NCBI GenBank assembly: GCA_028023455.1
Contig: JAQFVV010012423.1
Coordinates: 744,001-808,000 of the forward strand
DNA length: 64,000 nucleotides
From: Epiperipatus broadwayi
Lineage: Eukaryota; Onychophora; Udeonychophora; Euonychophora; Peripatidae
Direction: 5' to 3'
Shown here one piece after another: positions 24,933 to 35,037 of this stretch (positions are counted from its first letter, which is position 1; each line of letters opens with the position of its first letter). The notes below the pieces were generated by a model that saw only the letters and a list, made by a program, of their open reading frames with translations, ran no database searches and was not told where the DNA came from. A program made the position numbers and the translations under genes.

Positions 24933-27900
24933 CATGAATCACAATTCAGCTATCACTTTTAATGATTAAATGTCATGTGACCTCCCAAGCAAAAATCATG
25001 ACTTTGCTAATATAATAGATTTAAAATTAACATAAAGTATATATGTTTGCTTTTGTCTCAAATCATTTTATTTCAATAATTAAAAAATAATATTCACTTA
25101 TGAACATTGTCTTTTTAAAAATATATATAAATTAATATTACATTTTAAAAAAAGTGGATTTTATTATTTAAATTAAATTGTAGCAATAAACTAAAAAAAA
25201 AAAAAAACAAGTATGCATGCCAATTTTTTTAAAATTAAAGGTTCTATATATTGGCTAAAACTAATGTTTATAAGCATCAAATAATAAAAAATTGGGATTC
25301 CTGACTATTTGTAAAGAAAATCAATAAATATTTGAAAATGCTGGATAATCATAATGAAATAAAAATTATATTTCTTCTAAAATAAAGCAGGACATAAAAA
25401 AAAAAAAAATAAATTATTCATCTTTTTATTTTCCAGAACATCTAATGAAAAGAAAAAAATGTATATTTGCTTGCCATGAATGGTATCATAATTAGGTTTT
25501 AAACAAAGGCAAGGCAATGTTAATCAATATTTTGTCATTTAGAAAAAAAAAGATTAACTATCATATCATCAGAAGTCAACATGTTAATTTAAATAAATGA
25601 TTAAAACTTTTAATAACATTTTTTTTTTAAAAAGCAGTTTCTTAAATAAATATTAGCACTTATATTCTCAACAATAAAATGTTTGCAAAATTATTCTATT
25701 TTAATGTTAATAATTATTAAAAACCAAAGCACTGATGCTAAAGTTTTATAAATTTTACATAATATAAATATTTATTTGATATATTTTAAAATGTTTGATT
25801 GGTTAAAACCAATATTAGTATTGCATTGTGTTTTTATTATTATTTTGAATTTCCAAAAAATTAGCATTCTCTTTTATAAATTTAATTTGATTTGACAAAG
25901 GTTTCTTTATTAAAAAAATAATTAATTTTCATTTCATTTTTTTGTTAATTTAAAACAAACATTGATTTTGTAATGAAAAATTTCCAAATATTCTGAAATT
26001 TTAAAAATGAAGAATAACATTATTCAAAGCAAAATATTATCCCAACTCTGATAGGAAAATAAATTGCTTAATTTATTATGGCATGCAAGTTTTGTCCTTG
26101 TTTTATATCATACTTTATTATACATTAATAAAAATAAAAATTATATAGATAAAAGCATAATTATAGGATGATCAAATAGTAAAAATCTAGACAAATTAAT
26201 AGGTAGTTATAAAATAAAAGATGATATGAAATATAAAAAAAGGAGTTGTATATAAAATTAATTGTGGAAATTGTACTACAATTTACTATAGACATACAGG
26301 GAACAATTAGATGAAAGAGCATTATAATGCAGTTAATAGAAGAAATGATAAATCTTCATTATATATTCATTGTTTAAAATCTGGACACAAAATAGGTTGT
26401 GTAAAATATAAAAACTTTAAATTATATTAACTTTACATATTTTCCAATGCAGTACTTGGTTTTTACAAGAATTTGCCCTTTAGTGAGAATTTACACAAGA
26501 TTTATCTTGTAATGTGTGTATTTTCCTATATACATTATTATATAAAATTTTAGTTTGAAAAAATTCCATAGATGGCAAGAAAATAAAAAATTCATCAAGA
26601 TAATAGGGATTTAGCTCCACCATTTTTACAACTTGATGAGTTCTGCTATTGTAGTTTGACATTGTTATTTTTGTGACATTATTTAGAGAAAATAATTTGA
26701 TAACTAAAAATATGTTTATTTGTAAATTTATTACAATTCTAAATACTTTTTGTACAGTATTTATTACAAGTGAAAAATATAAATTTTTATTAATTTTTAT
26801 TTTGAATGGAAATATTTTATTTTTAAAAATAAAAAGTTATATTAGTGGAAATATACCCTAAATCCATTTACAAGCTTAGCTTTCTACACAATCAGTCTAA
26901 TTATAATAATGAGTATAAAAATATCTTCATTTTGCAATAGATATTGAAAAAATCAAACCTTAAAAGCACAATTCATTAAATATAAAAAAAATATTCATTC
27001 AGATTAAAAAAACATAAATAATAAATATTTCATTGACTTTGTAAAACAAAAATAATCTTTCTAGAAATGATGACATATGAAGCTTTTTGTTTTGATTACA
27101 ATCTCATTTTTTATTTCATTTTGAAAAATAAAATGTGAATATTTAGAATTTATTTTAGTAGTAAACAAAAATATCTATCAAATGAAGTCAAATTTCTTAT
27201 TTAGTGATAAGTAAAAATGGTTTAATCTTAAATTCTATGTTGAATATGAAAACAAAGAAAATGACAAAATGTGAGAGTTAAAGAACCTAATCTAATAGAA
27301 GGAAAATATATAAAATAAATTATAATAACTATAACAAGCATAACCATGGAAATATATATATATATATAATTAATTTAACTAATAATTGTCTAATAAAAAT
27401 GAATGGAAAATTATATAGTAAACATTTATACAGGTTTTTTTAAAATACTTATTGTATTATTGTTATAATTGTTTCAAGTTAATGTTATATGTAATGTTAT
27501 CATGTATGCAGTGCAAACTGAAGCTTTAAAATAATGTTATCACATTGATAAAGTTAAAAAAAATTCCAAAAAAGATTTTCTCTATTATTTTTTATTATAT
27601 TTACACAATTATTGCTGTTATATAAAGATATTTTATTTTACATTAAATTATGTGATTTATTTAAATATATGAAAAAAAAAGCATAGTGGATTTTTTTAAC
27701 CATTTTTGATGATGATCTAATATTGATAGTCAAGAATGATTTATATGTATAGACAGAAAGATGGCTTGAATTAAGCTATAATAATACAGTAAATTCAAAT
27801 AATATATGGTAAGTTACATAGATTATCAGATAAATCTATATTTATGTCATCCATAAACACTACTTAAGATTAATATAAATCAGATAACACCACATTAAGT

Positions 27901-28315
27901 TTAGCAGTGAAAACTTGAATGAAACTTATGCACAATTTATATAATGTAATAACAGTAAAAATAAACTGAGAAAAAAACTCAAGTAAATTGAAATACATTC
28001 CTCAGAGAAATTGATCCCTGAAGTAGCTATATATACATAACATATTTATGAGTGAACTTTAAACTTTCTTTTTTTTACATAAAATTGTAATAAAAAAATT
28101 ATAATTAGTACATTTTTGTCTATTCACTAATATTAACATAAACAAATGTTTACCTATTTTTTAAAATTGAATCAACTTTGAAAGATAACCTAGATTTCTT
28201 TATATTCTTTGTGGGCAGTGTACTAAAATCTAAAGCTTGAATAATTAATTTTTCAGGTCATGTGATATTTGAGTAATTACAGATTTAACCCAATGATTCC
28301 ATTTAATTGACCATA
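24933..28315. other. AT-rich intergenic DNA
   Basis: Very AT-rich, with A runs up to about 14 nt and a (TA)n stretch near 27353. Open frames at 26480-26662 and 26673-26861 are short, low-complexity and unsupported. Confidence 0.5.
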
Positions 28316-29250
28316 TTAAAGTGGAAGTTAATGTAAACTCCTGATGAGCATTGTATAAACTAATACAAACCTGCCAATAAATAAAAAATAAAGAATGGGT
28401 TCACCTATAGTTTAGCTTGAATTCTATTTAAGCATTCAGTCTATTGACATATTACAACACAGAGCATTAATTCTATATATTATTATTTCAGTGCAAATGG
28501 AAAACATTCTGAAATCACTATAAACAATCAGAGGGTAAAAGCCACAGATTATTTTATAAACTCTGGAGTATTAAATGAAACAATAGTTAATAAATATACA
28601 TATGATAATATTAATAATAGCTCAAACATAGATGAACTTAAAGTGGACGTTAATGTAAATCCCATGCCAACTATATAATAATCTAATACAAAGCCATCAA
28701 TAAATGAAAAAGTACAGAGTGAATTCACTTATATTAATAATTTTTATTAGTCATTTATAAAACTATAGATTATCCAAAATGAATAATAGGTAGTTGTGTA
28801 GGTAGTTCTTTGGGCTGGTTGTTGATGGTGGTGCAGTGCTGTCTACCGGCAGTAGTACAGTCCCTCCACAGCTACCAGATTATATTTATGCCGTGTAAGT
28901 TTCACTACAAAACTCACACAAAGTAGGCATTGGTTTCTATTTAAAACAGATAGAAATCAATTCCTACCTCACATGAGAGTGGTGTAGTGAAACTTACATT
29001 ACAGAAATATTATTTATTATCGAATTCTCGTATAATTTAGCATAGACCATATCTAAGCTTCAAGCATTTAATTTATTGATATGTTACAATGTAAAGTATA
29101 AAGAAGAGTTAATAAATGCAAATATTATTAATAACAGCTCAAACATAGATGAAATTAAGGAGGAATTTACTGTAAACTCCCAGCGTATATAAACTAATGT
29201 AAACACGTCAATAAACGAAAAAGTATTGAATGGAACCACTAATGCTATTA
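28316..29250 (+). repeat. three-copy direct repeat interrupted by a MITE
   Basis: The block AAAGTGGAAGTTAATGTAAA, then ACTAATACAAAC and CAATAAATAAAAAA, starts near 28318. It recurs near 28640 (AAAGTGGACGTTAATGTAAA) and near 29157 (AAGGAGGAATTTACTGTAAA). In the last two, TAATAGCTCAAACATAGATG or TAACAGCTCAAACATAGATG precedes it. After copies 1 and 2 the sequence continues into GTTTAGCTTGAATTCT or ATTTAGCATAGACC, but in copy 2 the ~300-bp inverted-repeat element 28733-29033 intervenes. No coding content. It is either a small tandem array or parts of a larger unknown element. Confidence 0.6.
28733..29033. mobile_element. MITE family B, copy 1, nested in the direct repeat
   Basis: The inner arms GTGTAAGTTTCACTAC and AGGCATTGGTTTCTATTTAA pair with TAGAAATCAATTCCTACCTC and GTGTAGTGAAACTTACATTAC. 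The outer part (TTATTAGTCATTTATAAAAC, GATTATCC, AATGAATAATA) matches the end of the second copy at 47777-48045. The left arm has gained a GC-rich segment of about 95 bp (28790-28888, including GTCTACCGGCAGTAGTACAG), absent from the right arm and from copy 2. Insertion between repeat units gives relative age: the direct repeat is older. Confidence 0.65.
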
Positions 29251-30118
29251 TTTTCAATTGTACATAATATTTTTTTTAAAAAATTCTCAACTAAAATTCA
29301 ATCAAAAGCCTTTAAGTTTTTAGGCTACCACTACTTAAGCTATGCACACACATGTAAACATAATATATATATTGTAAGCATAAATTCGTAAATATTTTGA
29401 GCTTATACATATAAATGTTTTTTTTTATTATTATCCAAAAGCTATTAATTATTGCAGATTATTTTAAAATGCAACATTTTTTGAAAAGAAAAAAAGGTTT
29501 TGAATTTACATTTAATCAAAAAAAGTTTTTTTATTTTGTCGTTTTATTTAAGTAATCCATTAAGAAAAAAAAAATGACCTTGGTGGAAAAAAAAGATAAA
29601 TAACAACATGCATAAGAATATAATGTTCTGAGATTAGTTTTGTAAAGTGCAGACAGACGGTCTGAACTTTAAGATTATTTTTAGTTTGTTAAGAAGTGAT
29701 TTTTTTTTTTAACTTTTAAATCGTATTAGTTAAATGGCTTAATCTAACTATTTGTATAATAATTTATTTTAATAGATAAATTGATTATTTTTTTATAAAT
29801 AGCATTAAGTAATATTATCTGCTGAAAAACTATATAATTTTAGAGATATTTTAGCAGAAAAACTGTGATTTAAAAAAAATAATCATCATCGTGTTAATTT
29901 GATATTGCTTTTGAAAACACCTTGAAAAATCATTGTAACAATATATAAAACAATGAAACCTGCAATATGAGATTCCATTGACTTCTGTATTAATATTTTA
30001 TTATGGAATTATTTTAGGATGATATTTTTAGCAACATTAGCAGTAAAGTCCTTTCTACACTAGACTAAACAATCTTTAAAATAATATGTATTTTTTAAAA
30101 ATAAATAATGCTTTTATT
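29251..30118. other. AT-rich intergenic DNA
   Basis: Nothing recognised. Confidence 0.5.
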
Positions 30119-30455
30119 TAAATAGCCGACTAAAAAATAGAAAAGTGACAAAGTAATTCACTTCTTGGTTAATTTACCATTCTTGAAAAATATCAGAGAT
30201 CTTAAGAATCTAAACTTGTTATAAAACAATTGGAAATTGCAGGAATATTATCATTTCATAAAAGTATTTGAGGCCTTTTTGATATTTATGATTTATTTGA
30301 TCCTCAAATGTTTTTATGGAATGACAATAGTGTTGCAATTTCCAGTTGTTTTATAGCAAGTCTAGATTCTTAGATCTCTGATATTTTTACAAGAATAGCA
30401 AATTAACCGAGAAGTGGATTACATTTTTTTTTTTTACTTTTTAGTCAGCTATTTA
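30119..30455. mobile_element. ~340-bp fold-back element
   Basis: Arms of about 150 bp. AATAGCCGACTAAAAAATAG, CACTTCTTGGTTAATTTACC, ATATCAGAGATCTTAAGAAT and AACAATTGGAAATTGCA on the left are mirrored on the right by TGCAATTTCCAGTTGTTTTA, TTCTTAGATCTCTGATATTT, GGTTAA-like AATTAACCGAGAAGTGG and TTTTTAGTCAGCTATT. The loop is about 35 bp. Several mismatches and small indels are present. It is non-coding and the superfamily is unassigned. Confidence 0.75.
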
Positions 30456-30614
30456 TATAAAACATTAAATTTTTTTTACCTATTATTTTTTTATGTTTTA
30501 GTTATATTACATATTATTTTAAAAAATGGCTAAAACTATAAAAAAAATGTGTCAAAAATTATAATTTAATAATAAGATGTTAAAATAAAAAGTATGCCCT
30601 CTAACAAACAAATT
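30456..30614. other. AT-rich spacer ending in SINE target site
   Basis: Its final 11 bases (30604-30614, ACAAACAAATT) are repeated after the next SINE. Confidence 0.6.
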
Positions 30615-30703
30615 AAAGCATTGGTGGTTGAGAGGTCAGCACATCTGCCTTACATCAGCTGTCCCGGATTAGCAGGTTCGCTTGCCAGCTGATGCTATGA
30701 CAC
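30615..30703 (+). mobile_element. tRNA-derived SINE, family 1, copy 3, with 11-bp TSD
   Basis: GGTTGAGAGGTCAGCACATC gives an A-box-like start, AGCAGGTTCGCTTGCC contains a B-box-like GGTTCG, and the end GATGCTATGACACAC matches copies 1 and 2. ACAAACAAATT flanks it at 30604-30614 and 30704-30714. The middle differs from copies 1 and 2, so it may be a separate subfamily. Confidence 0.75.
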
Positions 30704-30714
30704 ACAAACAAATT

Positions 30715-31304
30715 CTAAATTTAAATATCATGTGATCATCTACTATATAAAAATGTTTATTTATTGGTTTTTTAATTAATTTAGTATGAGTTAAATCAAT
30801 ATTAACAAAATTTTATTCTACCAATGTAATGTTTCTGTTGGCTTAGTTGTTACAGAGTTTTCTTGTGAGTTCAAGTTCTAAATAGGAATATTTTTTGTTT
30901 CTTTGTTAAAAATTCAAAAATGTGAACATACACACAGACAGTGCAAGTTAATATAAAATTATTTAATTAGATGCAAATATAATTTAAAAGTATGATATTT
31001 TTTTTTTTTACAACTCGGTTGATATCCAAATTAAGAGTTAAGGTCTTAAAGCAAAATGGAGTGATGTTGCTACTTTGTCTTTCATTTAATATAGGAGGAA
31101 AATGATATGTGGTACTTATGCATATTATATGGCATATTTTAAAAATGGCTTTAAGACTTAGTTTTTTTAATAAGCTTTTTATTTTTACAAAAAAATTATA
31201 TGTGTATAGAAAAAAGCTTAAAATTTTATAAACTAGACATTTTAGAATTAACTGATAGGTATTTTTAAGATAGGTACAGATATTAATTACTATATATTTT
31301 TGAG
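30715..31304. other. AT-rich intergenic DNA
   Basis: Nothing recognised. Confidence 0.5.
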
Positions 31305-31560
31305 CGTTCCTTCATCAGATTTTCAATTGGATGGATAGTTGAAGAGTTGGAGTGTGGAATAGATTGAAGCCTGTCCATTAAAGTAGGAGGATTTGCTATT
31401 TTAATATATATCTGAGCACTTGCTGGTTTAGCATGAAATACGTATATTGGTGATTATTTATCTTTTCGGCATATGTGTGTTCAAGTGTATCAGTGTTATG
31501 AGATAGTGTGGAGAATGGTGGGTCATGTGAAAGTCTGTGCTCATACCCTGTTTATTATAT
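31305..31560 (+). repeat. dispersed repeat family C, copy 2
   Basis: It matches 59515-59810 in the same orientation and 11216-11445 in reverse. Shared segments include CATCAGATTTT, GTTGAAGAGTTGGAG or GCTGAAGAGTTGGGG, TAGATTGAAGCCT, TCCATTAAAGTA, TTGGTGATTATTTATCTTTT and GTGAAAGTCTGTGCTCAT. No coding potential. Confidence 0.7.
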
Positions 31561-32128
31561 ATTTTTAATAATAATTTACATTATACTAATATCTTGAATA
31601 AATTATTTCAAATTATTTTCCAGAAAGTAAACTTATTGTGATGGAAAGTTTATTAGTAGATTGTGGAAGCAATTAGATATAAATATATCTTTGTATATAC
31701 ATATAAATGTGTGTGGAAATTGAACCAAATATAGTTACTGCTATATTTTTGCATTTTCAAATTATAATTTATTATTATTAAATAAACAATTGAAGACAAA
31801 TTATTATGTAATCTTATATTTATTTTGTTGGAAAAGAAGATTTTTTGTAAACATATTTTTAAAAATAAGTCTTGTATTAAAAATAAATTACCCAAAACAT
31901 TGACTTTTACAAAAGGAATTGTATAGAGTATGATTATTAATCGTTCTATCATTTTAATTAAAATTTTATAAAGATTAAATAAATATGCTGAAAAAACGTT
32001 TATTTCAATAATAACAGTATATTATAAATGCGTTTTGTGGTGGTAGTATAAATAAATTCATGAAATAAATGCACTGATCTATTAATATGTTTATTTGATA
32101 TTTTGTGATGTTGACTTTTAACTTCTTC
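31561..32128. other. AT-rich intergenic DNA
   Basis: A 99-codon minus-strand frame (31653-31952) is low-complexity Ile/Leu/Asn/Tyr and I do not call it. Confidence 0.5.
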
Positions 32129-32495
32129 TGTAACAAACATTTCTTTCTGGACAACTTCAGTAGCTTGTATAATTGTAGATCTCCAATGTTTTTTTTTTAT
32201 CCTAGCCAGATTAGCCCACTGAAAATAACCAATATTGCAGTTCTTTAGAATATCTTTAAGATAATCTCTATAATGTAAATGGGATCAAATCCTTTTATAA
32301 AACCATTCTTATGTTCACTATAAAATAACTTTTACAAAGACTTATATTGTTTGTTTATTTCATATATCCAATCAAATAAAGAAATAATTTTACAATAGCA
32401 GATTTTATAATATTCCAGTAAGCTAAAGAAAATTTTGATTGGTTTTATAATCTTGCCATTATATTTTTACATAAATCCTTAAATTAAATTTTTCT
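32129..32495 (-). mobile_element. LINE C-terminal fragment (Jockey/CR1-like lineage)
   Basis: On the minus strand, FNLRIYVKI then WQDYKTNQNF (about 32429-32490) resembles the post-RT segment FHLRCLRKILGIKWQD.TN.EVL of many invertebrate LINEs. Further on, YRDYLKDILKNCNI, FQWANLARIKKKHWRSTII and QATEVVQKEMF (about 32138-32280) match the usual LINE C-terminus, KD.LK.SLK.C.I...W..LA.DR..WR. Stops and frameshifts are frequent. It may belong to the same lineage as the fossil at 40520-41690, which lacks this end. The assignment comes from remembered family motifs. Confidence 0.7.
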
Positions 32496-33252
32496 AATGT
32501 TGTTATTTTACATCAATAATAAATTCAAATTTCACATCCACATGTGAGAAACTTTAATGATTGTTACCTTGTGAAGACTCATTATCCTATCTTTCATCTA
32601 CTAATTAACAATAGTTTTTCTAAATGAATTGATAAAGAAACAAAAAAAAATGCAATTTAAAATTTCTCTGATTGTGATTGGTTAAATCCCTACTAAAGTA
32701 GCAACTAATGAAAGGACTTTAATTCAAACATAATTAAAATCATGAAAATGATAAATGAAATTTCATCAAAATACCAGATGATTACTTTCATTGATTAATT
32801 TTTTTATTTCTGTGGATCAAAATATTTTAAGGTCTTTTTATCAACAGAATTGTTTTGAAAACTTCAAAATAATAACAGTGATACAAATAATAATAGTAGT
32901 AGTAGTAATATTACTGCTGCTGTCACTGCTACCGCTACCTACTATTACAGTTCAGCAGCAAATGGTTCACCTGTTCAGAGTCAAGATAACAAGTTCCAGA
33001 GATAAAAACTTTTCTCTAAACACTTTGTTCAATTCAGAATTAATTCACATCTTTTTTCAATGTTCTATGATAATTTTCATTCAAAATTTTAATAAAAATC
33101 AAATTATTAAATGATAATTTTAAAAACAATATGGCAACAGAGATATCACATGACCAGACCTTCATAGTAGTCCTGTAACAAGCAGTTTACTTGTTCATAA
33201 TCAAGGTAACAAGCTCTAATGTTTTACTTTAAAAGTACTAAAATCCGAAATC
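32496..33252. other. intergenic DNA with AGT/CTG microsatellite
   Basis: ATAATAGTAGTAGTAGTAAT and ATTACTGCTGCT at about 32887-32925 form a short (GTA)n-(CTG)n palindrome-like tract, which creates the Ile/Val/Leu-rich 107-codon frame 32791-33114. Related segments CTGTTCAGAGTCAAGATAAC and TTGTTCATAATCAAGGTAAC lie about 220 bp apart (about 32970 and 33192), suggesting an old duplication. Confidence 0.5.
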
Positions 33253-34185
33253 TGACAAGATGTAATTCATGCTTAATAGTATTTTCTATTTTACCAAGAT
33301 ATTATTCATGCTAACTTATTATTTTTCCATTTCCCAAATTATAATTCATACTGAACTAGAATTTTTTATTTTCCCAAGATGCAATTTATGCTGTTTAGTA
33401 TTTTTCAATTTTCTCAAGATGCAATTCATTCTGAACTAGTTTTTTCCATTTTCCCAAGATGCAATTCATGCTGAACTAGTATTTTTCTATTTTCCCAAGA
33501 TCCAATTTCTGCTTATTAGTATTTTTCTCAAGATGCAATTCATGCTAACTAGTATTTTCCCAAGATGCAATTCATTCTGAATTAGCATTATTTTCATTTT
33601 CCTCCAAGATCCAATTTATGCTGACTAGTATTTTTCAATTCATACCAAGCAGTGTTTTTCCATTTTCCCAAAATAAATTCATTCTGAATTAATTTTTTTT
33701 TTCATTTCACAAGATGCAATTCATGCAGAATTAGTATTTTTTTCATTTTCCCAAAATGCATTTCATAATAATTAATATTTTTCCACTTTCCCAAGATGCA
33801 ATGTATGCAGATTAGTATTTTTTAATTTTCTCAGGATGCAATTTATGCTGAACTAGTATTTGTCCATTTTCCCATGATGCAATTCATGCTACTAGTATTT
33901 TTCTATTTTCCAGAGATGCAATTCATGCTAAACTAGAATTTTTCCATTTTCCCAGATGCATTTATGATGATTAGTATTTTTTCATTCTCCCAAGATTCAA
34001 TTCTGGCTGACTACTATTTTTCCATTTTTATAACATGGAATTCGTGCTGAATTAGTATTTTTCCATTTCCACAAGATGCAATACATGCTGATTAGTATTT
34101 TTCCAGTCTCCTAAGAGGCAAGTCATGTTGAGTGAGTATTTTTCCATTTTCCAATTCTTACTGACTAATATTTTTCAAGTTTTCT
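33253..34185 (+). repeat. degenerate ~41-bp minisatellite, about 22 units
   Basis: The unit reads roughly CAAGATGCAATTCATGCT, then GAACTAGTATTTTTCCATTTTCC. It repeats across the whole interval with point changes and 1-6-bp length changes, and a few units are internally shortened (for example near 33525 and 33560). Divergence between neighbours is high, so this is an old array. Stops occur in all frames because of the TAG and TGA in the unit, so it is not a protein repeat. Confidence 0.9.
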
Positions 34186-34430
34186 TTTTACGTGGAAATT
34201 ATGTAACAAAGGAACAATAAGATTTAGCTATGAAAACCATAGTGCTCAATTTTTATGGGACCATATGTCAATCTAATGCCAACTTCAACCCCTCCTCCAT
34301 ATTTTTTTATTCATAATATCATGTTTCTATGTATTTTTCTCAATATCACTTTTAAAAATTCTGTGTAAATCTAATTTGACATGTATCTTGTTATATAATA
34401 ATTTTTTTCTTTCAATTACTGTAAATCATT
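34186..34430. other. AT-rich spacer
   Basis: It ends with TGTAAATCATT (34420-34430), which nearly matches TGTAAACCATT after the following poly(A). Confidence 0.5.
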
Positions 34431-35037
34431 TTTTTTCCTATCAAAATTGATGCTCAATGATATTCCAGCCAAAACTAAGTCTCCATGGGAGCAATACAAG
34501 AAGAAGATTATTGCTGTGAAAACTAGAGACTGTCTTATGGTGCCTGCTAAATTGTTTGCTGACACATGGAGGCTAATGTCTTTGGACTCAAACATTTCTT
34601 ATGCCCAAACTCTCATACCAAAATTATGAACTGTTCACACTGTTGCCCACTCGAGTGCCATAATAGCATTATGTTAAGAGAATTTGAATATGTGCAGTTT
34701 TGAACATTGTTTATCATCCTACAGGGATCCCATGCTACAGCAGCCAGGTGCCAGTTATAGAGAATAAACACTTAACTCATGGGAGGTTCTCTTGCAGTGG
34801 CATGCAGTAGCAACTCAATTTTCATGATAAGAAAGCATGTGGTCCTCAGCCTAATGAAAGGAAGTATACATCCTGTTTTAATATTTAGGTGACATAGATG
34901 AACAAGAATGTGTGGTGATCAGGTGGCCTTCTATCTTAAGGTGGTAAGGTAAAACCATTTTTAATATTGTATGTTACTCTCATGACCATAGTTACTAATG
35001 TAATAATAATAAAAATCTTTTAATAAAAAAAAAAAAA
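34431..35037 (+). pseudogene. probable processed retrocopy (3' end of an unknown mRNA)
   Basis: A block of distinctly higher GC begins abruptly and ends with a poly(A) signal AATAAA (35008-35013), about 11 nt further, then A13 (35025-35037). TGTAAATCATT before it and TGTAAACCATT after it (35038-35048) match at 10 of 11 positions and could be a target-site duplication. An open frame to a TGA at about 34627-34629 encodes a non-repetitive C-terminus containing PAKTKSPWEQYKKKIIAV, TRDCLMVPAKLFADTWRL and SNISYAQTLIPKL. I do not recognise the protein. The frame has no clear ATG context and is 5' truncated. The remainder would be 3' UTR. The alternative is a genuine terminal exon, with acceptor CATTTTTTTTCC...CCAG at about 34427-34468 and the AATAAA at 35131. 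I favour the retrocopy. Confidence 0.45.

Noticed and set aside
32791-33114. 107-codon plus-strand frame
   Set aside because: Driven by the AGT/CTG microsatellite and AT-rich flanks. No domain.
33253-34185. CRISPR-like array
   Set aside because: Animal genome context, no constant repeat with unique spacers. Units are contiguous and diverged.
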